DNA of 64,000 nucleotides. Source: ChocPot-Mid sp043804925. GTDB taxonomy: Bacteria > Bacteroidota > Ignavibacteria > Kapaibacteriales > UBA2268. How positions within the stretch are numbered: position 1 is the stretch's first letter; each line of letters opens with the position of its first letter. Positions 1-10,126 of this stretch are shown here, one piece after another. The translations under genes and the position numbers were made by a program. The DNA is taken from contig JAZDIP010000008.1 in assembly GCA_043804925.1 (NCBI GenBank), positions 1 through 64,000 on the forward strand, read 5' to 3'. Below the pieces are notes generated by a model. It had not been told where the DNA came from, did no database searches, and was given only the letters and a program-made list of their open reading frames with translations.

Positions 1-116
1 ATAGGATTATGAATAGTATAGATGAAGTTATAGATACGCTTGCTGACGCATTACATCAAATAGAAAATGAAAAAAATATTATTAAATCTATGTGCAATTT
101 TAGTTGGTTATATTGA
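1..116 (+). CDS. 3' end of an unidentified gene (partial)
   Basis: A reading frame is open from the window edge and ends at a TGA at 114-116. An in-frame ATG lies at 9-11, so what is visible is either a 35-residue peptide or, more likely, the C-terminus of a longer protein that starts outside the window. The peptide is acidic and looks helical (IDEVIDTLADALHQIENEKN), as at the end of many aminotransferase-like or helical-bundle proteins, but nothing allows a family call. It runs convergently towards sprA. The 154 bases between it and the sprA stop are AT-rich and show no clear terminator. Confidence 0.35.
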   Translation, partial: RIMNSIDEVIDTLADALHQIENEKNIIKSMCNFSWLY

Positions 117-270
117 TATACATGCTGTCGGTTTAGTATAAATGTTCAGAGATAAGCAGAATTATAAATGGTTTAATAAAATCTTTAAAAAAAATTAATA
201 CTGACAACAGACAAAGAATATTGAACATTAATCACTTTCAACCGTCAACTGATTTCGTTATTCACTAAAC

Positions 271-3200
271 TTACCTGCCACCGGCAATAGAAATACGAAT
301 ATCCAAGCCGATTTGAGTGGTAGTAAATCCCGGTTGGGCGGCTCCTTCGGTAAATGTTCCTTCATAGCGAAAGAATAAAGCAGCAGTAACGCGGTTGCTC
401 ATATTGTATCTTATTCTCGGTTCGATAATAATTTTTGAATTCCCATCGAGAATTCTCCCGTCCTTTCCATTACTCTCAGTTAAAATAATATCATAAGTAG
501 CTCTGCTGCTGGATTGATAGGTTGCCATAAAGCTTGCTTCGACATCGTTTTGTAGTTTTAAACCAAGCAAATCCCATTCAAATCCTTTCATAGTATAACT
601 TGCCTGTGCCTGAATTTCGTCAGTTGAATTTTTTGCGATTGTCGAGCGGTTAGCCGAATTTAACTGATAGCCAGTAGTTGTCGAATATTTTAATGTTGCC
701 GTTAATATCCCATCGAGCTTTGTTTCATCGAATGACATTGTCAAACCGAATAGCGGTTGAAATCCTATCTGTACCTGCTGTCCCTGAGTCATTCGCCCAT
801 TATCATTAATAAGAGCATTTTCAGTATATATTGAAGTATATCTGTGCTCAATATTTGCAGATTTGACAAGCCCTCCCCACATATTCCATTTTTCAATACC
901 CTGCCATTTTATTACCCAATTAATAGCCGGTAAAATTTTCCCTATCCTCCCGGATGTGATGCTGAATGCTTCCAAACCATCGTGAAAAGATTCGGTTAAA
1001 GCATTTAATAACTTCTGGTTGTCTTGTGGAGTTAAAGCGGCAGAATCTGTACCTCCGGGAAACATCTCTGTTTTTCGTTGCTCATATAGTTTAATAACAT
1101 GCTCTATATTATTGTTAAAAATATCCAGACCAAAGACTGATGGTATTGACAAATAAGTTCGGTTAAAGGATTCAGTTGCCATAACATTGGTGTATGTTGG
1201 ATTACCGAAAGCATCGGTTTCGACAGTTTGGGTTTTGTTGTATGCAAAATCGGTGCTCCAATTTAATTCAAGAGTTGCTCCGGTCCACAATGGTCTGTTT
1301 GTACCTAATTTCATATTTGTTTTTTGATTGAAATTTTCAGGAAGTATGGCATTAGGAGGACGTAAACCGTCTTCGGTATCAAAAGAAAAGAAAGGAAAAC
1401 TCGAAGATGGGGCAAAACCAACACTCCCGTGGGGGCTTCCAATTAATCCCATTTGGTAAGCAAAACTTGGACCGAAATAATTCAAGCTTTCCCTACCGGT
1501 TAATCCTCTCGCCCAAAAATTTGAAACTCCCGTACCACCAAAAACACCCGGATTTAATGATGTATTACCTTGAGTTATATCCAATTGTATTTTATCATAA
1601 TCCATGAATATACTTTTCAATACAAACAGTGCTTCCTTTAAGTAGCCGCCGATTTTGCTTTCAGTAGTGTCGGGAGGTTTGCTCATTCTAATAATTTTTG
1701 AAGGCGCAAGCCCAAACCATGAATCACCAAGTTCTCTCAATCTCAAACCTGTGGAAAAACGCAAATTAGTATTATAACTTGCATTCTTGACAACATCCCT
1801 TATGGCAGGGTCATTTTGCAAAGGGTCGTTCCATGAATAATTCGATGAATAAGAACATGCCGTTATCTCAAAATATTTCCTTGCACTGCCAATTGGTAAA
1901 TTAGGTTTGAAATTCAGAGTAACACTTTGTGTATGATTAAAATCCCTTCCCAAATCAATCAATCCGTCATTAAATAATATTTTTTGGCTCAACTCCGAAC
2001 CTGTCCTTTGTCTTCCCATTTCATCGAGTTCATAAGGGACCAATGTGCTTCCGGTTCGAACGTTGTATTCCACTGAAGGACTAAACAATCCGCCTTCGCT
2101 GAACTTCCAGGTGAATTGAGCCGCTCTATTACTTGAAAAATCACGAATGACAGGCGATGCGAAATCGAGATACCTTGATTTTTCGGTAGTTCTGCTTCTT
2201 TGCATATCCAAACTTGCTGAAAAATTCGAAGGTAAAAAATTTAACTTCCACTTCTTATAACCGTCAAATAAAGAAGCACTATCCAAACCTCCAAATGGTT
2301 GAAAAGCAAGTAAATCAGGTATTTGCAAGGAATACTGTGCATCCATCCTCCAAAGCCAGTTAAATCTTTTTTCGACGACAGGCGATCGCTCGTAATTCTG
2401 TGAGTACGAATAACCAAATGTCAATCTGTTCAATGTCTCGCTTACCAACCAATATTTGATAGGCAATCCAAGTTTTATGCCGGTCAAAGCCCATCCATCA
2501 CTTATCCTGAGTGTTTGAGACCTTGTAATTGTTTCCCGTTCTCTTTCATCGGCTAATTTTTGAGCTTCGCTTTGACTCAAACCACTTCTTATAGCACTCT
2601 GATAAGCATCATACCTTGCCGCTTCTGCCGCTTCTGCCAGCATTATATCGTTATTTGCAACAAATTCAGGGTCTTGTAAAACTTCGGCATGAGTATAAGT
2701 TACCGGAACTCGCATTGCAGAAAATGATTTTGGGGCAAACTTTTCCAAATTACCTTGCATTGCTACTGTCCAGTTTGTAGTGCTAATTCTGTTACCAAAC
2801 CTTTCTTCGAGACGATGAAAGTTGGGTTTTGTATGTGCAAACGAAGCGTTGATAGCACCCAAATCAGCAAGTTTTACATTAGCACTTGCCAAGCCAGCCC
2901 AATCGGAACTTGCTTCAGGACTTAATAATCTCAACTCATCAATCCACATGGTTGTTGATAGCTCATTGGGATATTGTTCTGCCGGATTGGATATTCCTAA
3001 ACCGAAAAATTGGACACGAGTCAATACGGGATTTCCTTTGACGGCAAATGTTGCCAATTCATCACCGGGCACGGGATATACCATCCTGTCTCTAATATTT
3101 AGGGAATCACGAAGTTGTTTGACAGCTGTTAATTCGGATAATAGTATCTCGATATTCTGCCATCCTCTTGTTAAAGGTCTTCTATATTCGTAGTAGTTGG

Positions 3201-6200
3201 AGGAATCGGTACCAAATCTTAAAAAGGAATATGCTTTTGGAATAGAACCCCTGACAACGTTATCCGGCATAGAGCCATCTCCGTGAACAAAGAATTTTAA
3301 TTTCTTATAGAAGAAAATATCCATTGGTCTGAAAATTCTGACTGCCATCCGTTCATCACCATAGCGCAGATTATTTACGCTGAGAGAAATGGATTGCTCA
3401 TTCAAACGCAAATCTTGTGTCGGGTCGGGATTATTCAACTGCCTTGGGGCTTTTACTCCAGGCGGCATTGTGTAATAATCGGGTGGTCCGTTGTTTTCTT
3501 CTCTGTTAACAAAAGAGATTTGCATTATGCTGTCTTTATCGGAAACATTGGATTGAAAATTACTGATTCTTTGCCATTGGGAACCGACCAATCTCCAATC
3601 GGCTATCATTGCTTTGAAATCGCCACCCTTAAACCATACTCTTATATATTGAATATTGGAGTACAAAGGATTGCCCACCATTTTATTCGGTTTTCTGATT
3701 GGAATCCTGTACAAATACCAATCAGCATCAGGATTTCCTCCAACTATCTGCGGATTTCTTTCAGGAATTGGCAACAGATTTACCTCATATTCAAAATAGC
3801 TGTTATCCAAAGACAGAGTCTGTCCGTTATTTATATTTAATACTTCGGTATCAGGGAATTGTCCGATTTCGGATACAGCGGCGTTGCCTTCGTAGTTGTT
3901 ATATTTGAGAAAGTCATTTGGATTTCTGTCGATATCATCTTTATTGAAATTAAATTTGTAATCATCTCGTGCAGGGTCATCCTCCAAATTCAGAGGATAT
4001 GGATAGTTTGCTTCAACTTTTTCACGTTCGTTAATTAAAGCGTCAATACCCAAATCTTCACCAATATCTATAATATTATTAGGCACCGGATTCGCATCGG
4101 TTATTCCGTCTTCGGTATCGAGTTTGCCATTAGGTATAATATCTTCGCTGATTTGACCTAAGTTTATATACATTTTAGTACCCGGTTCCCATTTTTCAAG
4201 CTTCATCATGATTTCGATGTAATCAATGTTTTCAGTATCGAAATTAGTATTAAAGGATGAGAATAACCGAGTCATACCTGCCCATATCTTTTCCCTGTTG
4301 TTAGGGTCACTTGACCATGAAAGGTCTGCTGTCGGATTGAATTTTGCATTGATTGAATCCAAAAATTGGGGATTTTTGTTATAAATACCTCGCATATCGG
4401 AATCAAAATCAATATATAAGGGACTTAAATTGGAACGTCCTGCAGGAACATCTTTGTTTGGATATACTTCTTTGATAGGTGTTCTGGGTATGAAATACTG
4501 GAACCAGAATGCTTTTCCTCTATAGTTGGACCTTAATGTATCTGATTCACCAATTAAACTATCAAGAGGTTGAGAACTGTGAGTCCATTGTGAAGCGGTC
4601 ATTCCTAAAGGTATGTATTTTTGTGCTCCTTCAAAATCATCAACATAAACCACAGGTTCGTTATTATCGCTGTCAACTTCTGAAGTTCGCTTGTTTGGTT
4701 CAGGTATGGTCATTGCCCATTCCCCTCTTAACTGAATGGATGAACTTACTTTTGTATCATAAAAGGGAAGATAATCCAATGCCTTTGTTAACCAAGGAGT
4801 TTCCATGTCCAAACTTCCGTCTAATCCCAACATGGTATTCGATACCGGTTCTTCACCAAGCCGAACCCTGTCTATCAAAGCAGATTGGTCGTAAAGCATC
4901 ATAGTAAATCCCAGTTTGGAATCAACGTTTCTCTTTTTCAGCAACTGGTAATCACCTCTTATACCGGCGAGTGTCCTTGTTGATATATTGAAAATGTCCC
5001 TTGCTTCATATTCAATTTTTAAATTCGCATTCGGAAGAGAAGCCCTTGGATTTCTTAAAGTTAACTGTCCGGCATAGTAGTCAATAACATAGTCCTCGTA
5101 TTCGCGTAATGGCACTCCATCCAAGGTTACCTTAACACTGTTTGGTGCTAAATTGAAAGCTCCCAGATTAATCCTGTTCGTCGCACTGCCAGACACTTCC
5201 CCGGTTACGATAAACCTATCCCGTGCCGTATTTCTTCGGGCAACATCATAAGTTGTGTCATAAATTTCGGAATAAGAATATTGTCCTGCCAGTTCCGGAG
5301 AACCTATTTTCGTAAAATAATCAACAAGACCGGAATCAAAAGGTCGGACACTTGGAAAAGTGATTTCTCCAAATTCGGAACTGAAAAATGGCGGGCGTAA
5401 GTCAAACTGTCCGTCAGGTGGTGTGGAACCGCTTGCATTTACCTGGTCAACACCAAAAATTGTAACGAGTTTATCGGGAGCTCCCGGCAAGACATCAGAC
5501 GAATCGTTATTTTGGTTTATATACCACAAACCGATTCGTGTGCTGGAAACATCAACATTAGATGCATTAATCGAGTAGATATTCTTCATCTGCCTGCTCC
5601 AAAGCGTATCAAATCCGGGCTGCATATTCGGCCTGTAAACGAGTTTTAATATAACCGTATCCTTCTCCCTCATTTGAGAGGACAAAGTTCCGTAGTACCA
5701 ATCGTCTTCATTACTCGTATTATCTACACCGGCAATCCTGTATGAAACGGCATAAAACCTGTCTGTCCGTAAGTTTAAAATATGCAGAGTTCCCAAATTC
5801 AAATCCGCCCTGTACCTGTTCGAATCAAGTTTCATGAAGTATCCTCTTTCAATTTTTCCTGCCTGAATCGGGGCAAATTTCATGGAGGGAGGATATGTTT
5901 GACCTTGCATTGTCTGTATTCTCGGTAAATTGGAATATGCAACTCCAACAGCCGAAACTGCGCCTTTTTTAATATCATTGGTTGACTCCCAAACCTCTAT
6001 TTCGCTGATTCTATAAAACTTGGCACTGTCAGTACCTGGAACCGTAGGTGTCGAAAACTTGAAATAGTCTTTATAAATCGGTTTATATGCTTCATCAACA
6101 AAAAAGTGGTTTTTGGCATAATCGTAAGCTCGAATTTCAAAAGGCATCGTGCTCATTCCCCCTGTAACATTTATAAACTTCCTTTCGCCTCTTTTTTGAG

Positions 6201-7194
6201 AAAAAATTGTTTTCAAATACAATGGACCAAATTGGAAATCCGACCTGACTCCAAACAACGCTTCACCTCCGCCAATCAATGTTGATGGAACCGGAAGGGA
6301 TACATTGCCAACTTCAATCAGCTTTATTATTTCGTCATCTTCTCCCTCATAACCAATTTTGAATTTATTGTCAAACTCGAACTGTCTCCGGGTATTCCAA
6401 TCGGTTTTTAACTTAAGCTTATCTCCTATTCCACCTGAAACGTTTACTCTTATGTCCTGGCTAAAAATCGGAGTTGATTGAGTCTGCCCAAACGCCGATA
6501 CTGTCCCGAGATTTTGCGAGTCCCATCTCCAGCCGACCTTCAAATTAACTTCACCGCTTACGTTGATATTAATCTGCGGTTTCCCAAAAATCCCGATAAC
6601 GGGATTTGGAGGAATTGGAATACTCAGACCGGTTGATTGGCTTATAAGCCGGGCTAAATCCCCACCGCTTAGAGCATGTTTCAAATCGTATCTGCCAAGC
6701 AAACTATCCCACAAGCGGTTTTGAATTTGCTTTTTTCGCACTTCAAGATACTGGTCTATACTCATTTCATAAGGATAGGTAAGCAGGAATGAATCCAAAT
6801 ACATCTTACTGGTTGCACTCGTACCGCTTGTATCAACCTTTGTCTCATCATAAATACTTTTATGCCTGTATTTGAAATTTGATAATGTTCTGGGATGCTC
6901 ATCCGAAAATCTGTAAAGGTTGTTTCTTTTTAGTAATGATGCACCGGTGTTTGTTGAATCATCGTCTGTAGCGTCGAATGGTGTTTGAACTCCAAACAGC
7001 AACCAAAAAGGTGAATTAAACAGAAGCAGTGATTGGAAAAAAAGAGAGGATGAAAACATTGGATTGCCCATCAGCAACATATTGCCAACCGGCATAGACA
7101 TACCCGCCGGTTTACCTATGCCCGGTATCAGAACCAGTACGGCAAAAAGCATACTAATTGCAAATACTTTAAATTTAATTAAACTTCTACCCAA
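271..7194 (-). CDS. sprA: SprA/Sov, outer-membrane translocon of the type IX secretion system
   Basis: Encodes a 2307-residue protein, close to the usual 2300-2500 of SprA, the giant outer-membrane beta-barrel through which type IX cargo leaves the cell. The N-terminus is a signal peptide (MGRSLIKFKVFAISMLF, then a hydrophobic stretch). SprA-type regions follow (for example INVSGEVNLKVGWRWDS and DWNTRRQFEFDNKFKIGYEGEDDE), and the long remainder is rich in alternating aromatic/polar strands ending in GLDIRISIAGGR. The start is a TTG at 7194-7192, directly preceded by an in-frame TGA, so no longer form is possible; the ribosome site is weak. Two proteins in this window (7701-10034 and 30905-33898) carry type IX sorting tails and are plausible substrates. 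It is monocistronic here. Identification is confident from length and motifs, although no alignment was run. Confidence 0.93.
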   Translation of the reverse strand: MGRSLIKFKVFAISMLFAVLVLIPGIGKPAGMSMPVGNMLLMGNPMFSSSLFFQSLLLFNSPFWLLFGVQTPFDATDDDSTNTGASLLKRNNLYRFSDEHPRTLSNFKYRHKSIYDETKVDTSGTSATSKMYLDSFLLTYPYEMSIDQYLEVRKKQIQNRLWDSLLGRYDLKHALSGGDLARLISQSTGLSIPIPPNPVIGIFGKPQININVSGEVNLKVGWRWDSQNLGTVSAFGQTQSTPIFSQDIRVNVSGGIGDKLKLKTDWNTRRQFEFDNKFKIGYEGEDDEIIKLIEVGNVSLPVPSTLIGGGEALFGVRSDFQFGPLYLKTIFSQKRGERKFINVTGGMSTMPFEIRAYDYAKNHFFVDEAYKPIYKDYFKFSTPTVPGTDSAKFYRISEIEVWESTNDIKKGAVSAVGVAYSNLPRIQTMQGQTYPPSMKFAPIQAGKIERGYFMKLDSNRYRADLNLGTLHILNLRTDRFYAVSYRIAGVDNTSNEDDWYYGTLSSQMREKDTVILKLVYRPNMQPGFDTLWSRQMKNIYSINASNVDVSSTRIGLWYINQNNDSSDVLPGAPDKLVTIFGVDQVNASGSTPPDGQFDLRPPFFSSEFGEITFPSVRPFDSGLVDYFTKIGSPELAGQYSYSEIYDTTYDVARRNTARDRFIVTGEVSGSATNRINLGAFNLAPNSVKVTLDGVPLREYEDYVIDYYAGQLTLRNPRASLPNANLKIEYEARDIFNISTRTLAGIRGDYQLLKKRNVDSKLGFTMMLYDQSALIDRVRLGEEPVSNTMLGLDGSLDMETPWLTKALDYLPFYDTKVSSSIQLRGEWAMTIPEPNKRTSEVDSDNNEPVVYVDDFEGAQKYIPLGMTASQWTHSSQPLDSLIGESDTLRSNYRGKAFWFQYFIPRTPIKEVYPNKDVPAGRSNLSPLYIDFDSDMRGIYNKNPQFLDSINAKFNPTADLSWSSDPNNREKIWAGMTRLFSSFNTNFDTENIDYIEIMMKLEKWEPGTKMYINLGQISEDIIPNGKLDTEDGITDANPVPNNIIDIGEDLGIDALINEREKVEANYPYPLNLEDDPARDDYKFNFNKDDIDRNPNDFLKYNNYEGNAAVSEIGQFPDTEVLNINNGQTLSLDNSYFEYEVNLLPIPERNPQIVGGNPDADWYLYRIPIRKPNKMVGNPLYSNIQYIRVWFKGGDFKAMIADWRLVGSQWQRISNFQSNVSDKDSIMQISFVNREENNGPPDYYTMPPGVKAPRQLNNPDPTQDLRLNEQSISLSVNNLRYGDERMAVRIFRPMDIFFYKKLKFFVHGDGSMPDNVVRGSIPKAYSFLRFGTDSSNYYEYRRPLTRGWQNIEILLSELTAVKQLRDSLNIRDRMVYPVPGDELATFAVKGNPVLTRVQFFGLGISNPAEQYPNELSTTMWIDELRLLSPEASSDWAGLASANVKLADLGAINASFAHTKPNFHRLEERFGNRISTTNWTVAMQGNLEKFAPKSFSAMRVPVTYTHAEVLQDPEFVANNDIMLAEAAEAARYDAYQSAIRSGLSQSEAQKLADERERETITRSQTLRISDGWALTGIKLGLPIKYWLVSETLNRLTFGYSYSQNYERSPVVEKRFNWLWRMDAQYSLQIPDLLAFQPFGGLDSASLFDGYKKWKLNFLPSNFSASLDMQRSRTTEKSRYLDFASPVIRDFSSNRAAQFTWKFSEGGLFSPSVEYNVRTGSTLVPYELDEMGRQRTGSELSQKILFNDGLIDLGRDFNHTQSVTLNFKPNLPIGSARKYFEITACSYSSNYSWNDPLQNDPAIRDVVKNASYNTNLRFSTGLRLRELGDSWFGLAPSKIIRMSKPPDTTESKIGGYLKEALFVLKSIFMDYDKIQLDITQGNTSLNPGVFGGTGVSNFWARGLTGRESLNYFGPSFAYQMGLIGSPHGSVGFAPSSSFPFFSFDTEDGLRPPNAILPENFNQKTNMKLGTNRPLWTGATLELNWSTDFAYNKTQTVETDAFGNPTYTNVMATESFNRTYLSIPSVFGLDIFNNNIEHVIKLYEQRKTEMFPGGTDSAALTPQDNQKLLNALTESFHDGLEAFSITSGRIGKILPAINWVIKWQGIEKWNMWGGLVKSANIEHRYTSIYTENALINDNGRMTQGQQVQIGFQPLFGLTMSFDETKLDGILTATLKYSTTTGYQLNSANRSTIAKNSTDEIQAQASYTMKGFEWDLLGLKLQNDVEASFMATYQSSSRATYDIILTESNGKDGRILDGNSKIIIEPRIRYNMSNRVTAALFFRYEGTFTEGAAQPGFTTTQIGLDIRISIAGGR

Positions 7195-7240
7195 TCAAAA
7201 AACCTGTTTAAATTAATAAATCCATACAATATATTAATCA

Positions 7241-7283
7241 CTCCTTTTCATGACATTATCAATAATGTCAAGAGTGAAAGGAG
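7241..7283. promoter_or_regulatory. Long imperfect palindrome upstream of sprA
   Basis: Arms TGACATTAT and ATAATGTCA (7251-7259, 7262-7270) form a 9-bp inverted repeat around a 2-base centre. Outside it, CTCCTTTTCA (7241-7250) faces TGAAAGGAG (7275-7283), extending the symmetry. It lies about 50-90 bases upstream of the sprA TTG start, where a promoter or 5' leader is expected. It may be an operator or a leader hairpin; the symmetry is certain, the role is inferred. Confidence 0.45.
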
Positions 7284-7700
7284 CCCGCTCAAAAAAAATA
7301 TAAAAAAACAGGTAGAAGTAACTCTATAAAAAATCCACAATTTATTTAACCTACTAATCTAATTATTTGCAAATTATGATTGAATTAATAAATTCGCAAA
7401 CAAATTTAATAATTACACATCATATATTATACCAAAACGTGTTTTGTAGGAACAAAATTGTATAAATAATTGAAAAAAGATGTATTATTAATAAATTATT
7501 AATGATATGTGCAAAGAAAATGAAAAAGTGTACAATCAAATACACAGTAATTGAGTAAACGGGACATAATAGAAAAAACATGATAATTTGCTTATATTTT
7601 ACAGAAAGACAAGAATTTTTCACTTTTTGCAAAAAAAAGTGTAACATTTTGCATTTTCATGTGTTATATAAGTATATTTGGAAACAAATTTGGAGAAACT

Positions 7701-10034
7701 ATGAAAAAAGTTGATACTTTATGGGTTTCGGGAATGTTTAATTATCTGAATTTTACATCAGGAATTAAATATCTTGTCTTTTTTTTGATTTTGATTGCGA
7801 ATATTAATAATTGTTTTTCAAATAATATTCTTTGGGAGAGATTTCCTTCAATTTTGAATGATTTAGCATTCATTCGACAAAGAAATCTATTATATTCTTA
7901 TGATGGGAAATACATTATTACTCATTATATTAATTTAGATAAAAATTATGTTATTGTTAGTGATGCAACAACTGGAGTAACTATTAATAAAAGAATGATT
8001 AAATCAGAAAATGAAAATAATAGATTATTTTTATCACAAATATTTTCCCTTCGTGATACAAATATCATAGCATGTGAAATTGAAGATACATTATCAAATA
8101 TCTATTATTTTAAAGTTCCTTCATTAGAATTAGTTAAAAAAGATACACAATTATATTATTTTAATGAATTATCACCAAACTTTGATAATGCAGTTTACTT
8201 TTCATCTTATGAATATAGCAATACTTTCACCGTGTTTAGTTTAGAAAAAATAGGAAATAGTAAAATCATTTATAAAGATACAGCTTATAATACAAATCCT
8301 GACCCTAAAAATAGATGGATACATGATGTAAAATACTCTTTAGATGGAAAATATCTAATTGTAATTACTCATGGTGCTTTTGCTGATGTATCGATTTACG
8401 ATATATATCAAAAAAAAATGCTCTGGCATGATAATAATACAGAGCCGTTTAATAATGCTGTGATTAGTGATGATTCTAAATATATAATTTTAACTACTTC
8501 AACAAAAATATATATATATGATTTTTATACCGGCTTACTCATAAATGAAATGAATCATATTCAGAACAATACATTCGGAGTATATAGTAATATATCGCAT
8601 GATAACAAATATGTTTCTTCAATAGACAATTATTCAGAAATTACTATATATAACGCTGTCACTGATGAAGTTGTTTCCAATTTTCATTGTTTAGAAAGTA
8701 TTATTGATTTACCAAGCAGTAATTATGTTGGTGATTTTTTATATGACCATCAGTTTTCAAAAGATAACAATAAGTTATTAGTAAGCGGTACAGAGACTCA
8801 TTATCTTTTTGATATTAATACTAGTAAAATTTTGACTCTATATTCTACTAATAATTGTTATCCAGATGAATATCCGGGGATTTTGAAGTTCGCTAATAAT
8901 GACGAATATTTAATAACATTAGGTCCTGATAAAACAATAATCTGGGATGCAAAAACAGGGAAATTTGTAAAAATGCTAAACCTAGCACGTAATTCGGAGC
9001 AGATAAATCAAGTTGCTTTGTCAGTTGATTCAAAGCAGTTGATCTATAAATCCGATAATAAAATCTATTTATATAACTTTGTTGATGAAGTTCTAACTGA
9101 TGAAATAGAAGTAAGTAGCAATGTTTTGCAACTTGCAGTATCAGGTAATGGAAAGTATATTGGCTATACTTTGGCTGATTCATCTTTTGCAATCTATGAT
9201 TTGGAAGCAGGTAGAGTTGTCTATTCAAGAAAAGAAAATTTCAGTGGCTATCATGAAGATGATATTCGTTTTTACAGTATTTCGTTTTCACCGGACAGTC
9301 TTTGTTCAGTAACTCTTATTGGCGTTGATAAATGGTTAGGTTTTTCTTATTATACAAATATTTATAATTTCTTCGAAGACAGGAAAATAAATGAATTTTC
9401 TGAAGGTTATCCAATAGAATTTTTAAATAGCGATAGTATGGCTTTGGGCTGGGCATCTAATTCTTATCCAACCAGATTATTAAAATATTCTGTTAAATAT
9501 AAAGATTATATAACACAAAAAGAATACTACCAAGATGGTATAAAATCATTAGCAATTAATAAAACCGGCACTCATTTTGTAACGACAGGTCCAACAATTT
9601 GGAACATAGAAACCGGCGACAGCATACAACTGCACGCAGACCCGGAACTAAGCGATATGGATTATGTTGCTGTTTCGGACAACGGAAAAATGCTTGCGGC
9701 TATGTCCCCCGAAGGACGTATTGTCGTTTGGGATGTAGAAAAATACCTAACACCTGTCGAAGAAAAACCTATAACAAAAAAGAATGTTTTGAATGTTTAT
9801 CCCAACCCAACATCAAACACTATCAACATCCGCTACCGCAATGAATCAGCGGGTATAGTAAATATTTTTCTGACAGATGTTTTAGGTAACCAAACACTAT
9901 TGAAAAGCGAAAACAAATTACCGGGAGATTATGTGGAGACCTTTAATATGAATGATTTTTTGCAAGGCATATATAATATAATTTTGCAAATAAATGAAAA
10001 GATTTACAGCGAGAGTGTAGTGGTGATGAAATAA
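7701..10034 (+). CDS. Secreted beta-propeller (WD40-like) protein with type IX C-terminal sorting domain
   Basis: A 777-residue protein from the ATG at 7701, which has a good ribosome site (TGGAGA at 7691); a longer frame opens upstream but lacks one. The N-terminus has a signal/membrane segment (YLVFFLILIANINNCFS). The body is a chain of WD40/YVTN-like blades, seen in repeated phrases such as YSLDGKYLIVITHG, SDDSKYIILTT, VSGNGKYIGYT and VSDNGKMLAAMSPEG...VVWD. The last ~75 residues are a type A Por-secretion tail (VLNVYPNPTSNTINIRY ... YNIILQI), so export through SprA is likely. Base composition shifts sharply near 9590: the body is very AT-rich while the 3' 430 bases are near 45-50% GC, suggesting a mosaic. 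Ligand and function are unknown. Confidence 0.85.
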   Translation: MKKVDTLWVSGMFNYLNFTSGIKYLVFFLILIANINNCFSNNILWERFPSILNDLAFIRQRNLLYSYDGKYIITHYINLDKNYVIVSDATTGVTINKRMIKSENENNRLFLSQIFSLRDTNIIACEIEDTLSNIYYFKVPSLELVKKDTQLYYFNELSPNFDNAVYFSSYEYSNTFTVFSLEKIGNSKIIYKDTAYNTNPDPKNRWIHDVKYSLDGKYLIVITHGAFADVSIYDIYQKKMLWHDNNTEPFNNAVISDDSKYIILTTSTKIYIYDFYTGLLINEMNHIQNNTFGVYSNISHDNKYVSSIDNYSEITIYNAVTDEVVSNFHCLESIIDLPSSNYVGDFLYDHQFSKDNNKLLVSGTETHYLFDINTSKILTLYSTNNCYPDEYPGILKFANNDEYLITLGPDKTIIWDAKTGKFVKMLNLARNSEQINQVALSVDSKQLIYKSDNKIYLYNFVDEVLTDEIEVSSNVLQLAVSGNGKYIGYTLADSSFAIYDLEAGRVVYSRKENFSGYHEDDIRFYSISFSPDSLCSVTLIGVDKWLGFSYYTNIYNFFEDRKINEFSEGYPIEFLNSDSMALGWASNSYPTRLLKYSVKYKDYITQKEYYQDGIKSLAINKTGTHFVTTGPTIWNIETGDSIQLHADPELSDMDYVAVSDNGKMLAAMSPEGRIVVWDVEKYLTPVEEKPITKKNVLNVYPNPTSNTINIRYRNESAGIVNIFLTDVLGNQTLLKSENKLPGDYVETFNMNDFLQGIYNIILQINEKIYSESVVVMK

Positions 10035-10036
10035 TC

Positions 10037-10126
10037 GTCTGAACTGGGATTTATGGGATTAGTAGGAATACAGGATTTACAATTTCCCCTGTCCATCCCA
10101 CAAATCCCAAAAATCCCAGTTCAGAC
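10037..10126. repeat. Long inverted repeat just after the beta-propeller gene
   Basis: Two 24-base arms (10037-10060 and 10103-10126) are reverse complements with one mismatch, around a 42-base loop. The arm begins GTCTGAACTGGGATTT. It starts three bases past the stop codon, so it could act as a transcription end, though no clean T-tract follows. A related single arm (GTCTGAACTTTGATTT) occurs at about 57174, upstream of qmoA, so this is a member of a dispersed family. Confidence 0.7.

Noticed and set aside
7420..7647. 75-codon minus-strand frame upstream of the beta-propeller gene
   Set aside because: Very AT-rich DNA yielding only Phe/Ile/Leu-rich sequence; no ribosome site and no recognisable domain, and it overlaps the leader of the next gene.
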